A stretch of 64,000 nt of DNA, from the NCBI GenBank assembly GCA_016714985.1, contig JADKBS010000034.1:1-64000 (forward strand), read 5' to 3'. This DNA comes from Saprospiraceae bacterium. GTDB lineage: Bacteria > Bacteroidota > Bacteroidia > Chitinophagales > Saprospiraceae. This document shows positions 16,906 through 24,731 of this stretch, one piece after another (position 1 is the stretch's first letter; the number at the start of each line of letters is the position of its first letter). The notes beneath the pieces are model-generated. The model was not told where the DNA came from. It ran no database searches and was given only the letters and a program-made list of their open reading frames with translations. The translations under genes and the position numbers were made by a program.

Positions 16906-17610
16906 CTAATGACCAGTGACCAAAAGCTTCGCAATCGCCTTCTCCACATTCCCCTCCCCCGTCTGCTCCTTCAATTTCCGCAAACTTCCCCGAAAATGAA
17001 TATGCCCTTCGAGCAAAAAAACTACCTCGTCGGCCAATTCCTCCACGAGGCCCATGACATGGGTGGTGATGAGGATGGTCTTGCCCTTCATGCGTTGTTG
17101 GTTGATGAGTTCTTTGAGGCGGATGAGCGAGATGGGGTCAAGCCCGGCAGTCGGTTCGTCAAGGATGATGATGGGGCAATCGTACATGAAGGTGAGCACG
17201 AGGTTCACTTTTTGGCGAGTGCCGCCAGAGAGGTTGCCGAGGCGTTTGTCGAGGAAGTCTTGCAGCCCGAAATATTCGATTAAATCGGCATCGTGCGTGA
17301 TGGCCGTGTTCAGGTCTTTCACCATGCGCAGCAGTTCCGCCACGGTCAGGTTTTCGGGGAAGCGGGCGATTTGCGGAAGGTAGGCGATTTGGTTGCGGTA
17401 AAGCCAACGCCCTTTGATGTCCTCATTTTGTACTTTTATGATGCCCTCGTCGGGCAAAACCATACCAAGGATGGACTTGATGATGGTCGTCTTGCCAGAA
17501 CCATTCGGCCCCAGCACGGCGGTGATACCCGGCTGGTCGAAGCTGAGGTCAACGCCGTTCAGGACGTGGTTTTTGCCGAAGGATTTGTGAAGATGGTGTA
17601 TCGTTATCAT
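16906..17610 (-). CDS. nosF: ABC transporter ATPase of the nos cluster (NosF)
   Basis: The 234-residue ATPase has Walker A GPNGSGKTTIIKS, the signature LSGGTRQKVNL and Walker B CPIIILDEPTAGLDP, with the switch histidine in TTHVMGLVEELAD. ATG at 17610 (MITIHHLHKSFGKNHVLNGV) is used instead of the longer start at 17649, because the added N-terminus has no homology to ABC folds. It works with NosY in the inner membrane for NosZ copper-sulfide cluster assembly. The spacer to nosD contains repeated sequence (see 17611-17833). Confidence 0.9.
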   Translation of the reverse strand: MITIHHLHKSFGKNHVLNGVDLSFDQPGITAVLGPNGSGKTTIIKSILGMVLPDEGIIKVQNEDIKGRWLYRNQIAYLPQIARFPENLTVAELLRMVKDLNTAITHDADLIEYFGLQDFLDKRLGNLSGGTRQKVNLVLTFMYDCPIIILDEPTAGLDPISLIRLKELINQQRMKGKTILITTHVMGLVEELADEVVFLLEGHIHFRGSLRKLKEQTGEGNVEKAIAKLLVTGH

Positions 17611-17833
17611 TGTTAATGATTCGAGGTGTGTTGGGTCTTTGCTTCGCAAAATGATGTTTTTTGACGCAGAGGGACGCTGATTTATTATGATAGGTTATGT
17701 TTAAGTTTGCTTCGCAAAACGTTTTTAGATATTGATGTTCCGCTTTTTGCGAAGCAAAAAGCAAGCATAATAAATCATAATAAATCTGCGTCTTTCTGCG
17801 TCAAAAAAAGAAACCTATTTTGCGAAGCAAAAC
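17611..17833. repeat. Repeat-rich spacer between nosD and nosF
   Basis: The 223-base spacer is made of short inverted and direct repeats: TTGCTTCGCAAAA at 17640 and again at 17708, the reverse motif TTTTGCGAAGCAAA at 17746 and 17818, and the pair TTTTGACGCAGA near 17659 with TCTGCGTCAAAAA near 17798. AT-rich runs (AATAAATCATAATAAA) separate them. No coding potential was seen. The layout resembles a miniature inverted-repeat element inserted into the operon. Whether it stops transcription is unknown. Confidence 0.55.
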
Positions 17834-19078
17834 CTACCTATCAGGCTCAACAACTTTCATCAAAGGCGCATTATCCACCACATTTTCTGGTGTAAAAATG
17901 GGGCTTACTTTCTCCGAAAAATTCAGAATATCCACGAATAAACTTCGCAGTAATACCAAGCTTTCCGGCGTTTTGCTCACCACAAAACTGAACAGTTTCA
18001 TGGGGCGGTGCGGCACGTCGCCGATGCCGTTTTTATCCAAATCATAACCCGCATAATCGCTCCAGAAATTGCCATCGAATTTATTATCCGTTCCAGCACT
18101 ATGAACCGCCAAATCGAAGCTATTTCCGATGAAATTATTTTGGGTTAAATTATTCGTTTGGCAGCCGCCAGAGATTTTCAACGCCCAACCGTTTTGAATA
18201 AATTGGTTTTTGGAATAAACTATGCGGTTGCTCGTTTCGGCAAAGATGCCCACCGTGTTTTCCTGGAAAGTATTGCCTTCGATTTGCCCGTCGTGGATTT
18301 CTTTCAATAAAAGCCCATAGGCTGCCGGGCCCCAGTTTTTCTCGAAATAGTTGCTGAACATCCCGATGCGACGGGAGTACATTACGGCCACGCCTGCGCC
18401 ATTGTCGTGGAAGGTATTGCCCCGGTAAACATCGTCGTTGGAGAACATGAAATGCAGTCCGTAGCGCACGTTTCGCTCGCTGTAATTGCCCTGCACCGTG
18501 CTGAAATTGACGAATTCCAAGTAAATGCCGTCCCGGTGGCCAATGGTTTTGTTGTTGATAATCAATATGTTATCGCAGTACCAGAGGTGGATGGCATTGC
18601 CGCTGCTCACCTCGTCCTTGGCTTCACCAACGACCTCGTTACCGTCAATGGTGCCATTTTTCGACTTCTGTAAATAGATGCCAAAAAAGGCGTTTTCCAC
18701 CCGATTGCCCTTCACGTAAAAGTCGCTGACCTCCTTTAATCGGATGCCCGCACGGTCTTCGGAGTAGCTGGTGCCCACGTTGCGCAGCACGAAGCCCTCG
18801 AAATGCACATGATTGGCGGCAATGGTCACGATTTCGGTTTTGCCCTCACCATCCAGCACGGGCTGGCCACGGCCAATCAGCGTCAACTCCTTGTCTATCA
18901 GGATATTACCTTCTTTGTAAATGCCCGTTTCAACGAAGACCGTGTCGCAAGGTCTCGCTTGCTGAATAGCCGCTTTTATGGAAGAAACAGGGCAGGACTT
19001 GCAAACTCGGAGGGTGTTCGCCGATAAAACCGCCTGCCCTGCAAGCATTAAGGTGCTTATAAAAATCCATCTAAACAT
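17834..19078 (-). CDS. nosD: Periplasmic copper-site maturation protein NosD
   Basis: From ATG at 19078 (MFRWIFISTLMLAGQAVLSA) the product is 414 residues with a Sec signal and the parallel beta-helix repeats of the NosD/carbohydrate-binding family (for example GNAIHLWYCDNILIINN and GNYSERNVRYGLHFMFSNDD, and asparagine ladders N-x-F-x-x-N). It ends in a segment with FWSDYAGYDLDKNGIGDVPH, typical of NosD. ATG at 19120 is rejected because its codons precede the signal peptide. NosD acts in the periplasm with NosFY in assembling the CuZ site of NosZ. Confidence 0.92.
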   Translation of the reverse strand: MFRWIFISTLMLAGQAVLSANTLRVCKSCPVSSIKAAIQQARPCDTVFVETGIYKEGNILIDKELTLIGRGQPVLDGEGKTEIVTIAANHVHFEGFVLRNVGTSYSEDRAGIRLKEVSDFYVKGNRVENAFFGIYLQKSKNGTIDGNEVVGEAKDEVSSGNAIHLWYCDNILIINNKTIGHRDGIYLEFVNFSTVQGNYSERNVRYGLHFMFSNDDVYRGNTFHDNGAGVAVMYSRRIGMFSNYFEKNWGPAAYGLLLKEIHDGQIEGNTFQENTVGIFAETSNRIVYSKNQFIQNGWALKISGGCQTNNLTQNNFIGNSFDLAVHSAGTDNKFDGNFWSDYAGYDLDKNGIGDVPHRPMKLFSFVVSKTPESLVLLRSLFVDILNFSEKVSPIFTPENVVDNAPLMKVVEPDR

Positions 19079-19091
19079 GTGAGAGGTTTGG

Positions 19092-19141
19092 AGGTATGGA
19101 GGGTTGGAGGTATGGCCCACATACCTTCATACCTCCATACC
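19092..19141. repeat. Imperfect palindrome between nosL and nosD
   Basis: GGTATGGAGG...GAGGTATGG (19093-19114) is followed at once by CATACCTTCATACCTCCATACC (19120-19141), nearly its reverse complement. The 50-base element could form a hairpin in the nosL-nosD transcript and occupies most of the 63-base spacer. Its unit TATGGAGG is repeated within the arms. It may moderate expression between the two genes. Confidence 0.5.
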
Positions 19142-19570
19142 TTATTTTATCTGCTGCTTTAATTCTTCCCAATCATACACCTCCCCGCCTTTTTCAGCCT
19201 TCATGGCCTCGGCGTTTTCCTTGGAAAGCCAAGCGGAGAGGCCAGCGCCCATCGGGCTGGGCAAGTCCTTGGAAATCAGGTAGTTGCATTGAGTGGCATC
19301 CTGCCAATCCTTTGGGTTTTCGTAATCCCGGACGAGCATCATCGCCATTTCATCGGACTGTTTTATCTTCAGAAACTCGACCATGCACTCGATGGCGTCG
19401 AACTTATAGACCTTGCCTTTTTGGCTGACTGCTTCGGCGGCAAAAGGCTCGTCCACGATGGTCATTTTGCAGTGGGCGCACATATCTTCGCCAAAGGCGA
19501 CGGGTTCGGCGGTGGGTGTGCAGGCCGCAAATAGCCCGAAAATTAATGAGATTAATATCCAGTTTTTCAT
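19142..19570 (-). CDS. nosL: Copper-binding lipoprotein NosL
   Basis: From ATG at 19570 (MKNWILISLIFGLFAACTPT) the 142-residue product has a lipobox (F-A-A-C) and the copper-binding motif EDMCAHCKMTI, followed by EPFAAEAVSQKGKVYKFDAI and ECMVEFLK, typical of NosL. It is a periplasmic or outer-membrane-facing copper chaperone for NosZ. The start overlaps the stop of the preceding membrane gene by 4 bases (ATGA), so they are coupled. The longer start at 19660 lies within that upstream gene and is rejected. Confidence 0.92.
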   Translation of the reverse strand: MKNWILISLIFGLFAACTPTAEPVAFGEDMCAHCKMTIVDEPFAAEAVSQKGKVYKFDAIECMVEFLKIKQSDEMAMMLVRDYENPKDWQDATQCNYLISKDLPSPMGAGLSAWLSKENAEAMKAEKGGEVYDWEELKQQIK

Positions 19571-20148
19571 GCGATGGATGTATTTCTTTTTTGAAGCCAT
19601 ATTGCGACAGCACCAAGAATAAAAGTGCCGCCAATAAACCAACCACCAATATATGGCCATGATTTAGCCAAGAAATTAAGCAATACTTTATTGCCTATTA
19701 ATGGCGGCTGATAAGCCATGCCGGGTATTTTAATGGGGGCCGTAGGGCTGAGGTTGTGACCGTAATCATATTCCCAGAGGTAAAAGTCATAAAGCCCTAA
19801 TCCACAGCCAATTATACCCAATGCCAGCCATGCCATCCACCATTTCCAGCGGCCCGTGAAGGCCAATGCCATGCCCAATAATGCCATGACTATAACCACA
19901 ATTGGGAAGTATTTTAACTCTGGAATTGAATCAGGTTCAATATATTTCATGCCCACATAATGGTTCAGTATATTGATATTTTGGAGCGTCCCTTCCTCAC
20001 TGCCCGTTATTTTATTTATCCAAATATACATCGTCACGCCGGTCGGATATTGCGGAGCAATCAGCGTAATCTGCCACATCGGGAACACGAACAACGTGAG
20101 CAGCATGGCAGCGGCGATGAAAAAAAGGATTTTTGGTAAAGCTTTCAT
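19567..20148 (-). CDS. Conserved membrane protein of the Bacteroidota nos cluster, function unknown
   Basis: From ATG at 20148 (MKALPKILFFIAAAMLLTLF) the product is 193 residues with about four membrane helices. Periplasmic loops contain NILNHYVGMKYIEPDSIPEL and YGHNLSPTAPIKIPGMAYQP. Several His, Met and Tyr residues in these loops could bind copper, but no known motif is present. It sits between nosZ and nosL and overlaps nosL by 4 bases. A role in copper supply or NosZ electron transfer is plausible from position only. As I recall, proteins of this kind recur between nosZ and nosL in Bacteroidota. Confidence 0.7.
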   Translation of the reverse strand: MKALPKILFFIAAAMLLTLFVFPMWQITLIAPQYPTGVTMYIWINKITGSEEGTLQNINILNHYVGMKYIEPDSIPELKYFPIVVIVMALLGMALAFTGRWKWWMAWLALGIIGCGLGLYDFYLWEYDYGHNLSPTAPIKIPGMAYQPPLIGNKVLLNFLAKSWPYIGGWFIGGTFILGAVAIWLQKRNTSIA

Positions 20149-20162
20149 GTCTAAAATGATAA

Positions 20163-20235
20163 ATGATGGGTGATAAATGATAAACAATGAACGGTGTCCC
20201 GTTATTCATCATTCATCATTTATCATCCATCATTA
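20163..20235. repeat. Degenerate AATGAT-type palindrome after nosZ
   Basis: The spacer after nosZ holds GATAAATGATAAACAATGAACG (to 20193) facing CGTTATTCATCATTCATCATTTATCATCCATC (20201-20232). The arms are made of loose repeats of AATGAT and ATTCATC and could fold into a long AU-rich hairpin. There is no GC-rich stem with T-tract, so it is not a standard terminator. It resembles the spacers at 16895-16920, 22281-22337 and 37380-37423. Confidence 0.5.
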
Positions 20236-20240
20236 TGAAA

Positions 20241-22229
20241 TTACTGCACTGGTTTCTCATCACCCAACCACCAACGCAAGGCAGTAGCGGAACCTGCGGG
20301 TGATACCCTTGCGTAGCCCTGCATTTCTTGGTGCAGTGCCGAGCAGAAGTCGGTGCAGTAGAGCGGGAATACGCCTTCCTTTTTGGGTTCCCAAACGAGC
20401 GTTTCCGTCTGGCCGGGCATAATGAGCAGCTCGGCATTGGTAGCGCCCATGACCGCAAAACCGTGTGGTACGTCGAAGTCTTGCTCCAAGTTGGTGACGT
20501 GGAAATAAACCTTGTCACCCACTTTAAAGCCTTCAATATTATCCGGCATAAAGTGGCTGCGAATCATGGTCATATACACATGGACGTTATTGCCTTCCCG
20601 CACCACTTTGGCGTCTTTTTCGGTCGGCGTCACATAAGGGTGCTTGTTCTCGCTCAATTTAAAGAACTGCTTCGATTTCGGTTTAATCTTTTCCGCCGAA
20701 ATACCCTGTGCATAGTGCGGTTCACCGATGGTCGGGAAGTCGAGCAACAGCTCCATTTTATCGCCATCAATGGCATATAGCTGGGCACTTTGGGTCAACT
20801 CAGGCCCCGTGGGCAGGTAGCGGTCCTTGGTGATTTTGTTCAGGGCCACCACGTATTTGCCCTCTGGTTTCATAGAGTTGCCGCCAGGCACCATCAAGTG
20901 GCCGATGGAGTAATAAGTTGGTTGACGGTCAATGACTTCCCAAGTTCCCACCTTCCATTTCACGATTTCAGAAGAGATAAAGAAGCTCGTGTAGGCATTG
21001 CCCTTGCCGTCAAACTCGGTGTGGAGCGGGCCGAGGCCGGGTTCTTTCACCGTACCGCCGAGCACTGACTCGAACTTGATGATGGGAACGCCACTTATAT
21101 CGCCGTCAAACGCTTTGTCCTCAATGGCTTTCAGCATTTTGGGGAACGAGTGGGCCGTGATGTCGGCGGAAAGCTTGCCGGAGCAAACGATGTACTCACC
21201 CGTTGGGTCAACGTCCACACCGTGCGGCGACTTGGGCGTTGGGAGCAAATAAACAAGGCCGGGGCACTCGCTCGGTATCAGCACTTTCACCGATTTCATG
21301 GCCGTGGAAGTGGCCGAATGCGTTTCGTCGTTGTAAACATTGTGCATATAATTGGCGGGGAAATCCTTGGCCTTGCCCGCTTTCAGGTACTCCTCAGCTT
21401 TTTTCCAGTTCACGGCGGCCACGAAGTCCTTGTCGTTTTGCGATGCGTTCACTTCCAATAGCGAGTTTTTCATCTCGGAATTGTAGCTGGTGAAAAAGGT
21501 CCAGCCATGTGACGGGCCTTTGCCGCTGCTCGCCAAGTCGAAGTTGAGGCCGGGCATCAGCACCTGGAATTCGATGTTCATGTGGCCCGTGGTCGGCTCC
21601 ACTTTTACGAAGGAAAGCGCCCCCTTGAAGTTTTCGGCGTAGCTCGAAATGGCCACGTCTTTTTGTGGAATCGGTACGCTGAAACGGGTGCCAGCCACCA
21701 CGTACTCGGTGTTTTGTGTCAAATAGGGTGAGGAGTGGTTACCGCCAGAGTTCGGTATTTCGAGGATTTCGGCAGTCTCGAAAGTGCTGAGGTCAATTCG
21801 GGCAAGTCGGGGCGTGTTGTTTCCGTTGATGAAAATCCAGCGACCGTCCGTCTCGCCGTTGGTCTGCGAAAGGGCCGGGTGGTGGGCGTCGTCCCAAGGG
21901 ATGAAACCGTGCGAAGTATTGAGCAGCGGCTTGGTTTCTTCGTTGAAGCCGTAGCCTTTTTCCGGGTCAACGGAGAAGACGGGGATGACCTTCAGCAACC
22001 TGCCGGAAGGGAGGCCATAGGCCGCTATTTGCCCGCTGAAACCGCCGGACATGAAGGCATAGAACTCGTCGTATTGGCCGGGGGCCACATAGACTTTTGA
22101 AGCGGCGTTTCCACTTAATGCTCCGGTCGTGGTGCCTTGGTTGGCTTTGCCACAGCTCGACAGCACGAACACAAGGGCCGCCATTGCTGCAAGCAATAAG
22201 TTTGAAAGCTGGTTTGATTGTTTTTTCAT
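20241..22229 (-). CDS. nosZ: Nitrous oxide reductase, clade II, Sec-exported
   Basis: A 662-residue protein that reduces N2O to N2 in the periplasm. The N-terminus has a Sec-type signal with a possible lipobox (LVFVLSSCGKA) and no twin arginine, as in clade II enzymes. The seven-bladed propeller carries CuZ ligands such as WDDAHHPALSQTNG, and the cupredoxin end has the CuA site FPLYCTDFCSALHQEM (C-x3-C-x3-H-x2-M). Length and order are normal for Bacteroidota NosZ. It follows a cytochrome c gene on the same strand with a 117-base spacer that contains a perfect 14-bp inverted repeat. Regulation is probably from the shared promoter region at 22821-23056. Confidence 0.97.
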   Translation of the reverse strand: MKKQSNQLSNLLLAAMAALVFVLSSCGKANQGTTTGALSGNAASKVYVAPGQYDEFYAFMSGGFSGQIAAYGLPSGRLLKVIPVFSVDPEKGYGFNEETKPLLNTSHGFIPWDDAHHPALSQTNGETDGRWIFINGNNTPRLARIDLSTFETAEILEIPNSGGNHSSPYLTQNTEYVVAGTRFSVPIPQKDVAISSYAENFKGALSFVKVEPTTGHMNIEFQVLMPGLNFDLASSGKGPSHGWTFFTSYNSEMKNSLLEVNASQNDKDFVAAVNWKKAEEYLKAGKAKDFPANYMHNVYNDETHSATSTAMKSVKVLIPSECPGLVYLLPTPKSPHGVDVDPTGEYIVCSGKLSADITAHSFPKMLKAIEDKAFDGDISGVPIIKFESVLGGTVKEPGLGPLHTEFDGKGNAYTSFFISSEIVKWKVGTWEVIDRQPTYYSIGHLMVPGGNSMKPEGKYVVALNKITKDRYLPTGPELTQSAQLYAIDGDKMELLLDFPTIGEPHYAQGISAEKIKPKSKQFFKLSENKHPYVTPTEKDAKVVREGNNVHVYMTMIRSHFMPDNIEGFKVGDKVYFHVTNLEQDFDVPHGFAVMGATNAELLIMPGQTETLVWEPKKEGVFPLYCTDFCSALHQEMQGYARVSPAGSATALRWWLGDEKPVQ

Positions 22230-22280
22230 ATCAAGAATTGATTTTCAAATGAAGAAGATTGTTGGTGATGACTAACAAGT

Positions 22281-22337
22281 AGTGATTGGTGAACAATGAT
22301 TATGGGGGTGGGGACTAATCACAGTTCACCAATCACT
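22281..22337. repeat. Perfect 14-bp inverted repeat between cytochrome c gene and nosZ
   Basis: AGTGATTGGTGAAC (22281-22294) and GTTCACCAATCACT (22324-22337) are exact reverse complements separated by 29 bases. They lie between the cytochrome gene and nosZ, so the transcript could form a stable hairpin ahead of the nosZ leader. Flanking bases again contain GTGATGACTAAC-like repeats. It might set the ratio of the two products by RNA processing. Confidence 0.6.
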
Positions 22338-22346
22338 AATCACTTT

Positions 22347-22820
22347 TTACAGCGTCCTGAAATACTCCAGCACCTGCCGTGCCTCGTCCTGCGTGAGGTT
22401 CTGGTTGGCCATTGGCGAGCCGTTGAACTCCATGAGCAGCTTTTTGGCGATGGGGTCTTCCTTCACCATTTTCTCAGGTGCGAGAATCATGTTCATGACC
22501 CATTCTGGCGAGCGGCGGTCAAGGATGCCCTTAGGCGCTGGGCCGATGAACTTCTCGGTGGGCTTATGGCAGGCGGTACATTTTGCTTCGTAAATGGCCT
22601 TTCCCTTGTCGGCCAAGGCTTGGTCAACGCTTGCACCGAGTTCTACGGAGGTAACAGGGCCAACACCTTTGTTGGTCATCGGGTCTGGCTCTTCGGCCAC
22701 CATTGATTTTGGCTTTGCGGAAGAATCACCTGTGGCGGCTGCTTCTGTTTTGTCGGAAGAGCAGCCAAAGGCCGCAAGGAGGACGATAATCGTGAGTAGG
22801 TTTAACACTGAATTCTTCAT
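22347..22820 (-). CDS. Monoheme cytochrome c lipoprotein, probable NosZ electron donor
   Basis: The 157-residue lipoprotein has a signal peptide and lipobox (LLAAFGCSSDK), a flexible linker, and a class I cytochrome c domain with heme motif KCTACHKPTEKFIGPAPKG and a distal Met in NGSPMANQNLTQDE. It is the first gene of the nos unit, 117 bases before nosZ. Clade II nos clusters often include such cytochromes as electron donors to the CuA site. The upstream spacer (22821-23056) is shared with a divergent Rrf2 regulator and contains a TTTATCCT half-site, so NO-dependent control is likely. Confidence 0.88.
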   Translation of the reverse strand: MKNSVLNLLTIIVLLAAFGCSSDKTEAAATGDSSAKPKSMVAEEPDPMTNKGVGPVTSVELGASVDQALADKGKAIYEAKCTACHKPTEKFIGPAPKGILDRRSPEWVMNMILAPEKMVKEDPIAKKLLMEFNGSPMANQNLTQDEARQVLEYFRTL

Positions 22821-22969
22821 GATTAGCTCATTTTGATTGGTTGCGAATTTTTAAAATGAATTTCGGATGTTTTTATCCTTTATTGGATGCGGCAAAGGTT
22901 GCCTGACTGCGTTGATTGAAAGATGAGGATTATCAGGGTGGTTGCTGATATTTATCACTAGAAAAAAAA

Positions 22970-22985
22970 AAGGTATTTTTATCCT
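22970..22985 (-). promoter_or_regulatory. Candidate NO-responsive operator in the nos/Rrf2 divergent spacer
   Basis: AAGGTATTTTTATCCT matches 12 of 16 bases of the best copy of the window's shared dyad (AGGATAAATTTATCCT at 46436). It lies between the divergent nos cytochrome gene and the first Rrf2 gene, so one site could control both. The left half is degenerate. Comparison was by eye. Confidence 0.45.
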
Positions 22986-23056
22986 AATTTGCGAAGTTTG
23001 CGGCCACCAGATTCGGAAACAGGCTGTCCGGGCGGTGTTCATTCAATCATTGAGCT

Positions 23057-23467
23057 ATGTTCACAAAGAGTTGCCAGTATGCCATTCGGGCAGTAATTTA
23101 TATGACAGGACAAAAGGCCCATACCAAGAACATGGGTGTAAAGGAAATCGCCGATGCGCTGCAAGTGCCGCAACAGTTCCTCGCCAAGATTTTGCAGCAG
23201 CTTTCAAAACACAACCTTATCAGTAGCGTGAAAGGCCCGAACGGGGGCTTCTACCTCGGTGAGGCTAATGCCCATGTTTCCTTATTGGATATTGTGGAAT
23301 GTATAGATGGAAAGGGGGCGCTGACGAGCTGCATCTTGGGGATGCCGACTTGTTCGAGCGAGCACCCGTGCCCGTTGCACCACCATTTTTATGGGAGCCG
23401 GGAAGGATTGAAAACTACACTCTCGACCTGTTCGATTGACGGGATGCTCAACGGGAAGGTCTGCTAA
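23057..23467 (+). CDS. Rrf2-family regulator (NsrR-like), copy 1
   Basis: A 136-residue winged-helix regulator with the Rrf2 start MFTKSCQYAIRAVIYMTGQ, helix-turn-helix VKEIADALQVPQQFLAKILQ, wing KGPNGGFYLG and a cluster-binding segment C-x6-C-x5-C (SCILGMPTCSSEHPCPLHHHF). NsrR binds an iron-sulfur cluster with three cysteines at nearly this spacing and loses DNA binding with NO. The exact sensor role is inferred from this and from its place divergent to the nos genes. It is followed by the polytopic membrane gene at 23505 on the same strand. Confidence 0.85.
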   Translation: MFTKSCQYAIRAVIYMTGQKAHTKNMGVKEIADALQVPQQFLAKILQQLSKHNLISSVKGPNGGFYLGEANAHVSLLDIVECIDGKGALTSCILGMPTCSSEHPCPLHHHFYGSREGLKTTLSTCSIDGMLNGKVC

Positions 23468-23504
23468 AACTCCAAAAACTGTTGCCAAGCCATCGAACCA
23501 ACGC

Positions 23505-24685
23505 ATGAACGGAACTTGGAGCAAAATAAGCCTGCTGTTTTTGCTGGTCATTGCACTGGTAGGTACTTTGATGCGGCTTTCCCCGTTCCTGCACCTCCCG
23601 TTGGCTTATGACCACCTGCTCCATGCCCACTCGCACACCGCTTTTCAGGGCTGGGTCTATACGGCCATGATGCTCTTATTGGCCAACCTTTTTTTATCAA
23701 AAGAACAAATCCAATCAGGAAAATACGCCCCCCAATTCAAGCTGACCGTCGTGGTCATCGTCGGGGTGCTGGTCTCCTTCGCCATGCAGGGCTACGGGCT
23801 GTACTCCATTGTATTCTCCACGATGTTCCAATTGCTCAATTACTGTTTCATCTTCCGGTTTTTTAAGGACGCCCGGCAACTGCCAGCCTCCATTTCCTTG
23901 CGTTGGGTGAAAGCAGGGCTGAGGTTGGGACTGCTCTCTTCCCTTGCCCCTTTTGCCATTGGGGCGCTCTCGGCCAAGGGAATGGGCGGTAGCGAGGCGT
24001 ACCAATCGGCGGTCTATTTCTTCCTGCACTTCCAGTACAACGGCTGGTTCCAGTTCGTGGCGGTGGGGCTGTTCTTTAAATGGCTGGAGATGGACGGCGT
24101 GGGCTTTGATGCAAAAATGCAAAGCTATTTTATGCTTTGTTCACCATCGCAGTCATACCTGCATACTTGCTTTCACTCCTGGGCATGAGCTTTGGCCGGG
24201 TGGTTTGGGTGCCTGCGGCAATAGCGGCGCTGTTGCAGATGCTGGGCCTTTGGGCTTTTTACCGAATGATGGATGGCAGCGCAAAGGCCTGGTTTTCAAC
24301 GAAAAACAAATGGGTGCAAGCCTTCCTTTGGTTTGCTGCTGGCTCGTTCTTTTTGAAGTATATCCTCCAGTTTCTATCCGTTTTCCCACCCATTCAGGAA
24401 GTGGCATTTTCCTACCGGAACCTCATCATCGGCTACCTGCACCTTTGCCTGTTGGGAGGCATCACCTGCTTTTTTATCGCCTTGTTTTTTGAACTGAAAT
24501 GGCTCGAACTGCGGAAAGCCACCAAAATTGGCAGCGCATTGTTCCTGATTGGCTTCTTGGCAACCGAGGCGCTGCTGGGCGCCAGCGGAATGGGGTGGGG
24601 GAGTGCGCTGATGCCCTTGCTGCTGTTCAGTGGGTTGATGGCGGTGGGGATTGCCTGCTTCTTGACGAGGGCTAACGGGCGATAA
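23505..24685 (+). CDS. Polytopic membrane protein with HAHSH motif, frameshifted
   Basis: Two frames (to 24188 and from 24137) form one protein of about 390 residues with eleven or twelve membrane helices, if a T is added to the TTTT run near 24130 (then MQSYFYALFTIAVIPAY). Helix 2 starts LAYDHLLHAHSHTAFQGWVY. Later helices hold further histidines (FFLHFQYNGWFQF, IIGYLHLCLLGGI). Repeated membrane histidines suggest haem binding, somewhat like a haem-copper oxidase subunit I or NnrS, but the standard ligand set is not met. ATG at 23505 follows the Rrf2 gene by 37 bases, so they are probably co-transcribed. Function unknown; NO-linked by position. Confidence 0.6.
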
Positions 24686-24731
24686 ACGAAAGTGGAAAGA
24701 ACCAGTTTTGTGGTGTACTTCTCCCCATTCG

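Noticed and set aside
24433..24731. C-terminal extension of the RND transporter
   Set aside because: It comes from a frameshift at 24874-24880 and runs antisense through the membrane gene at 23505-24685. The restored frame stops at 24732.
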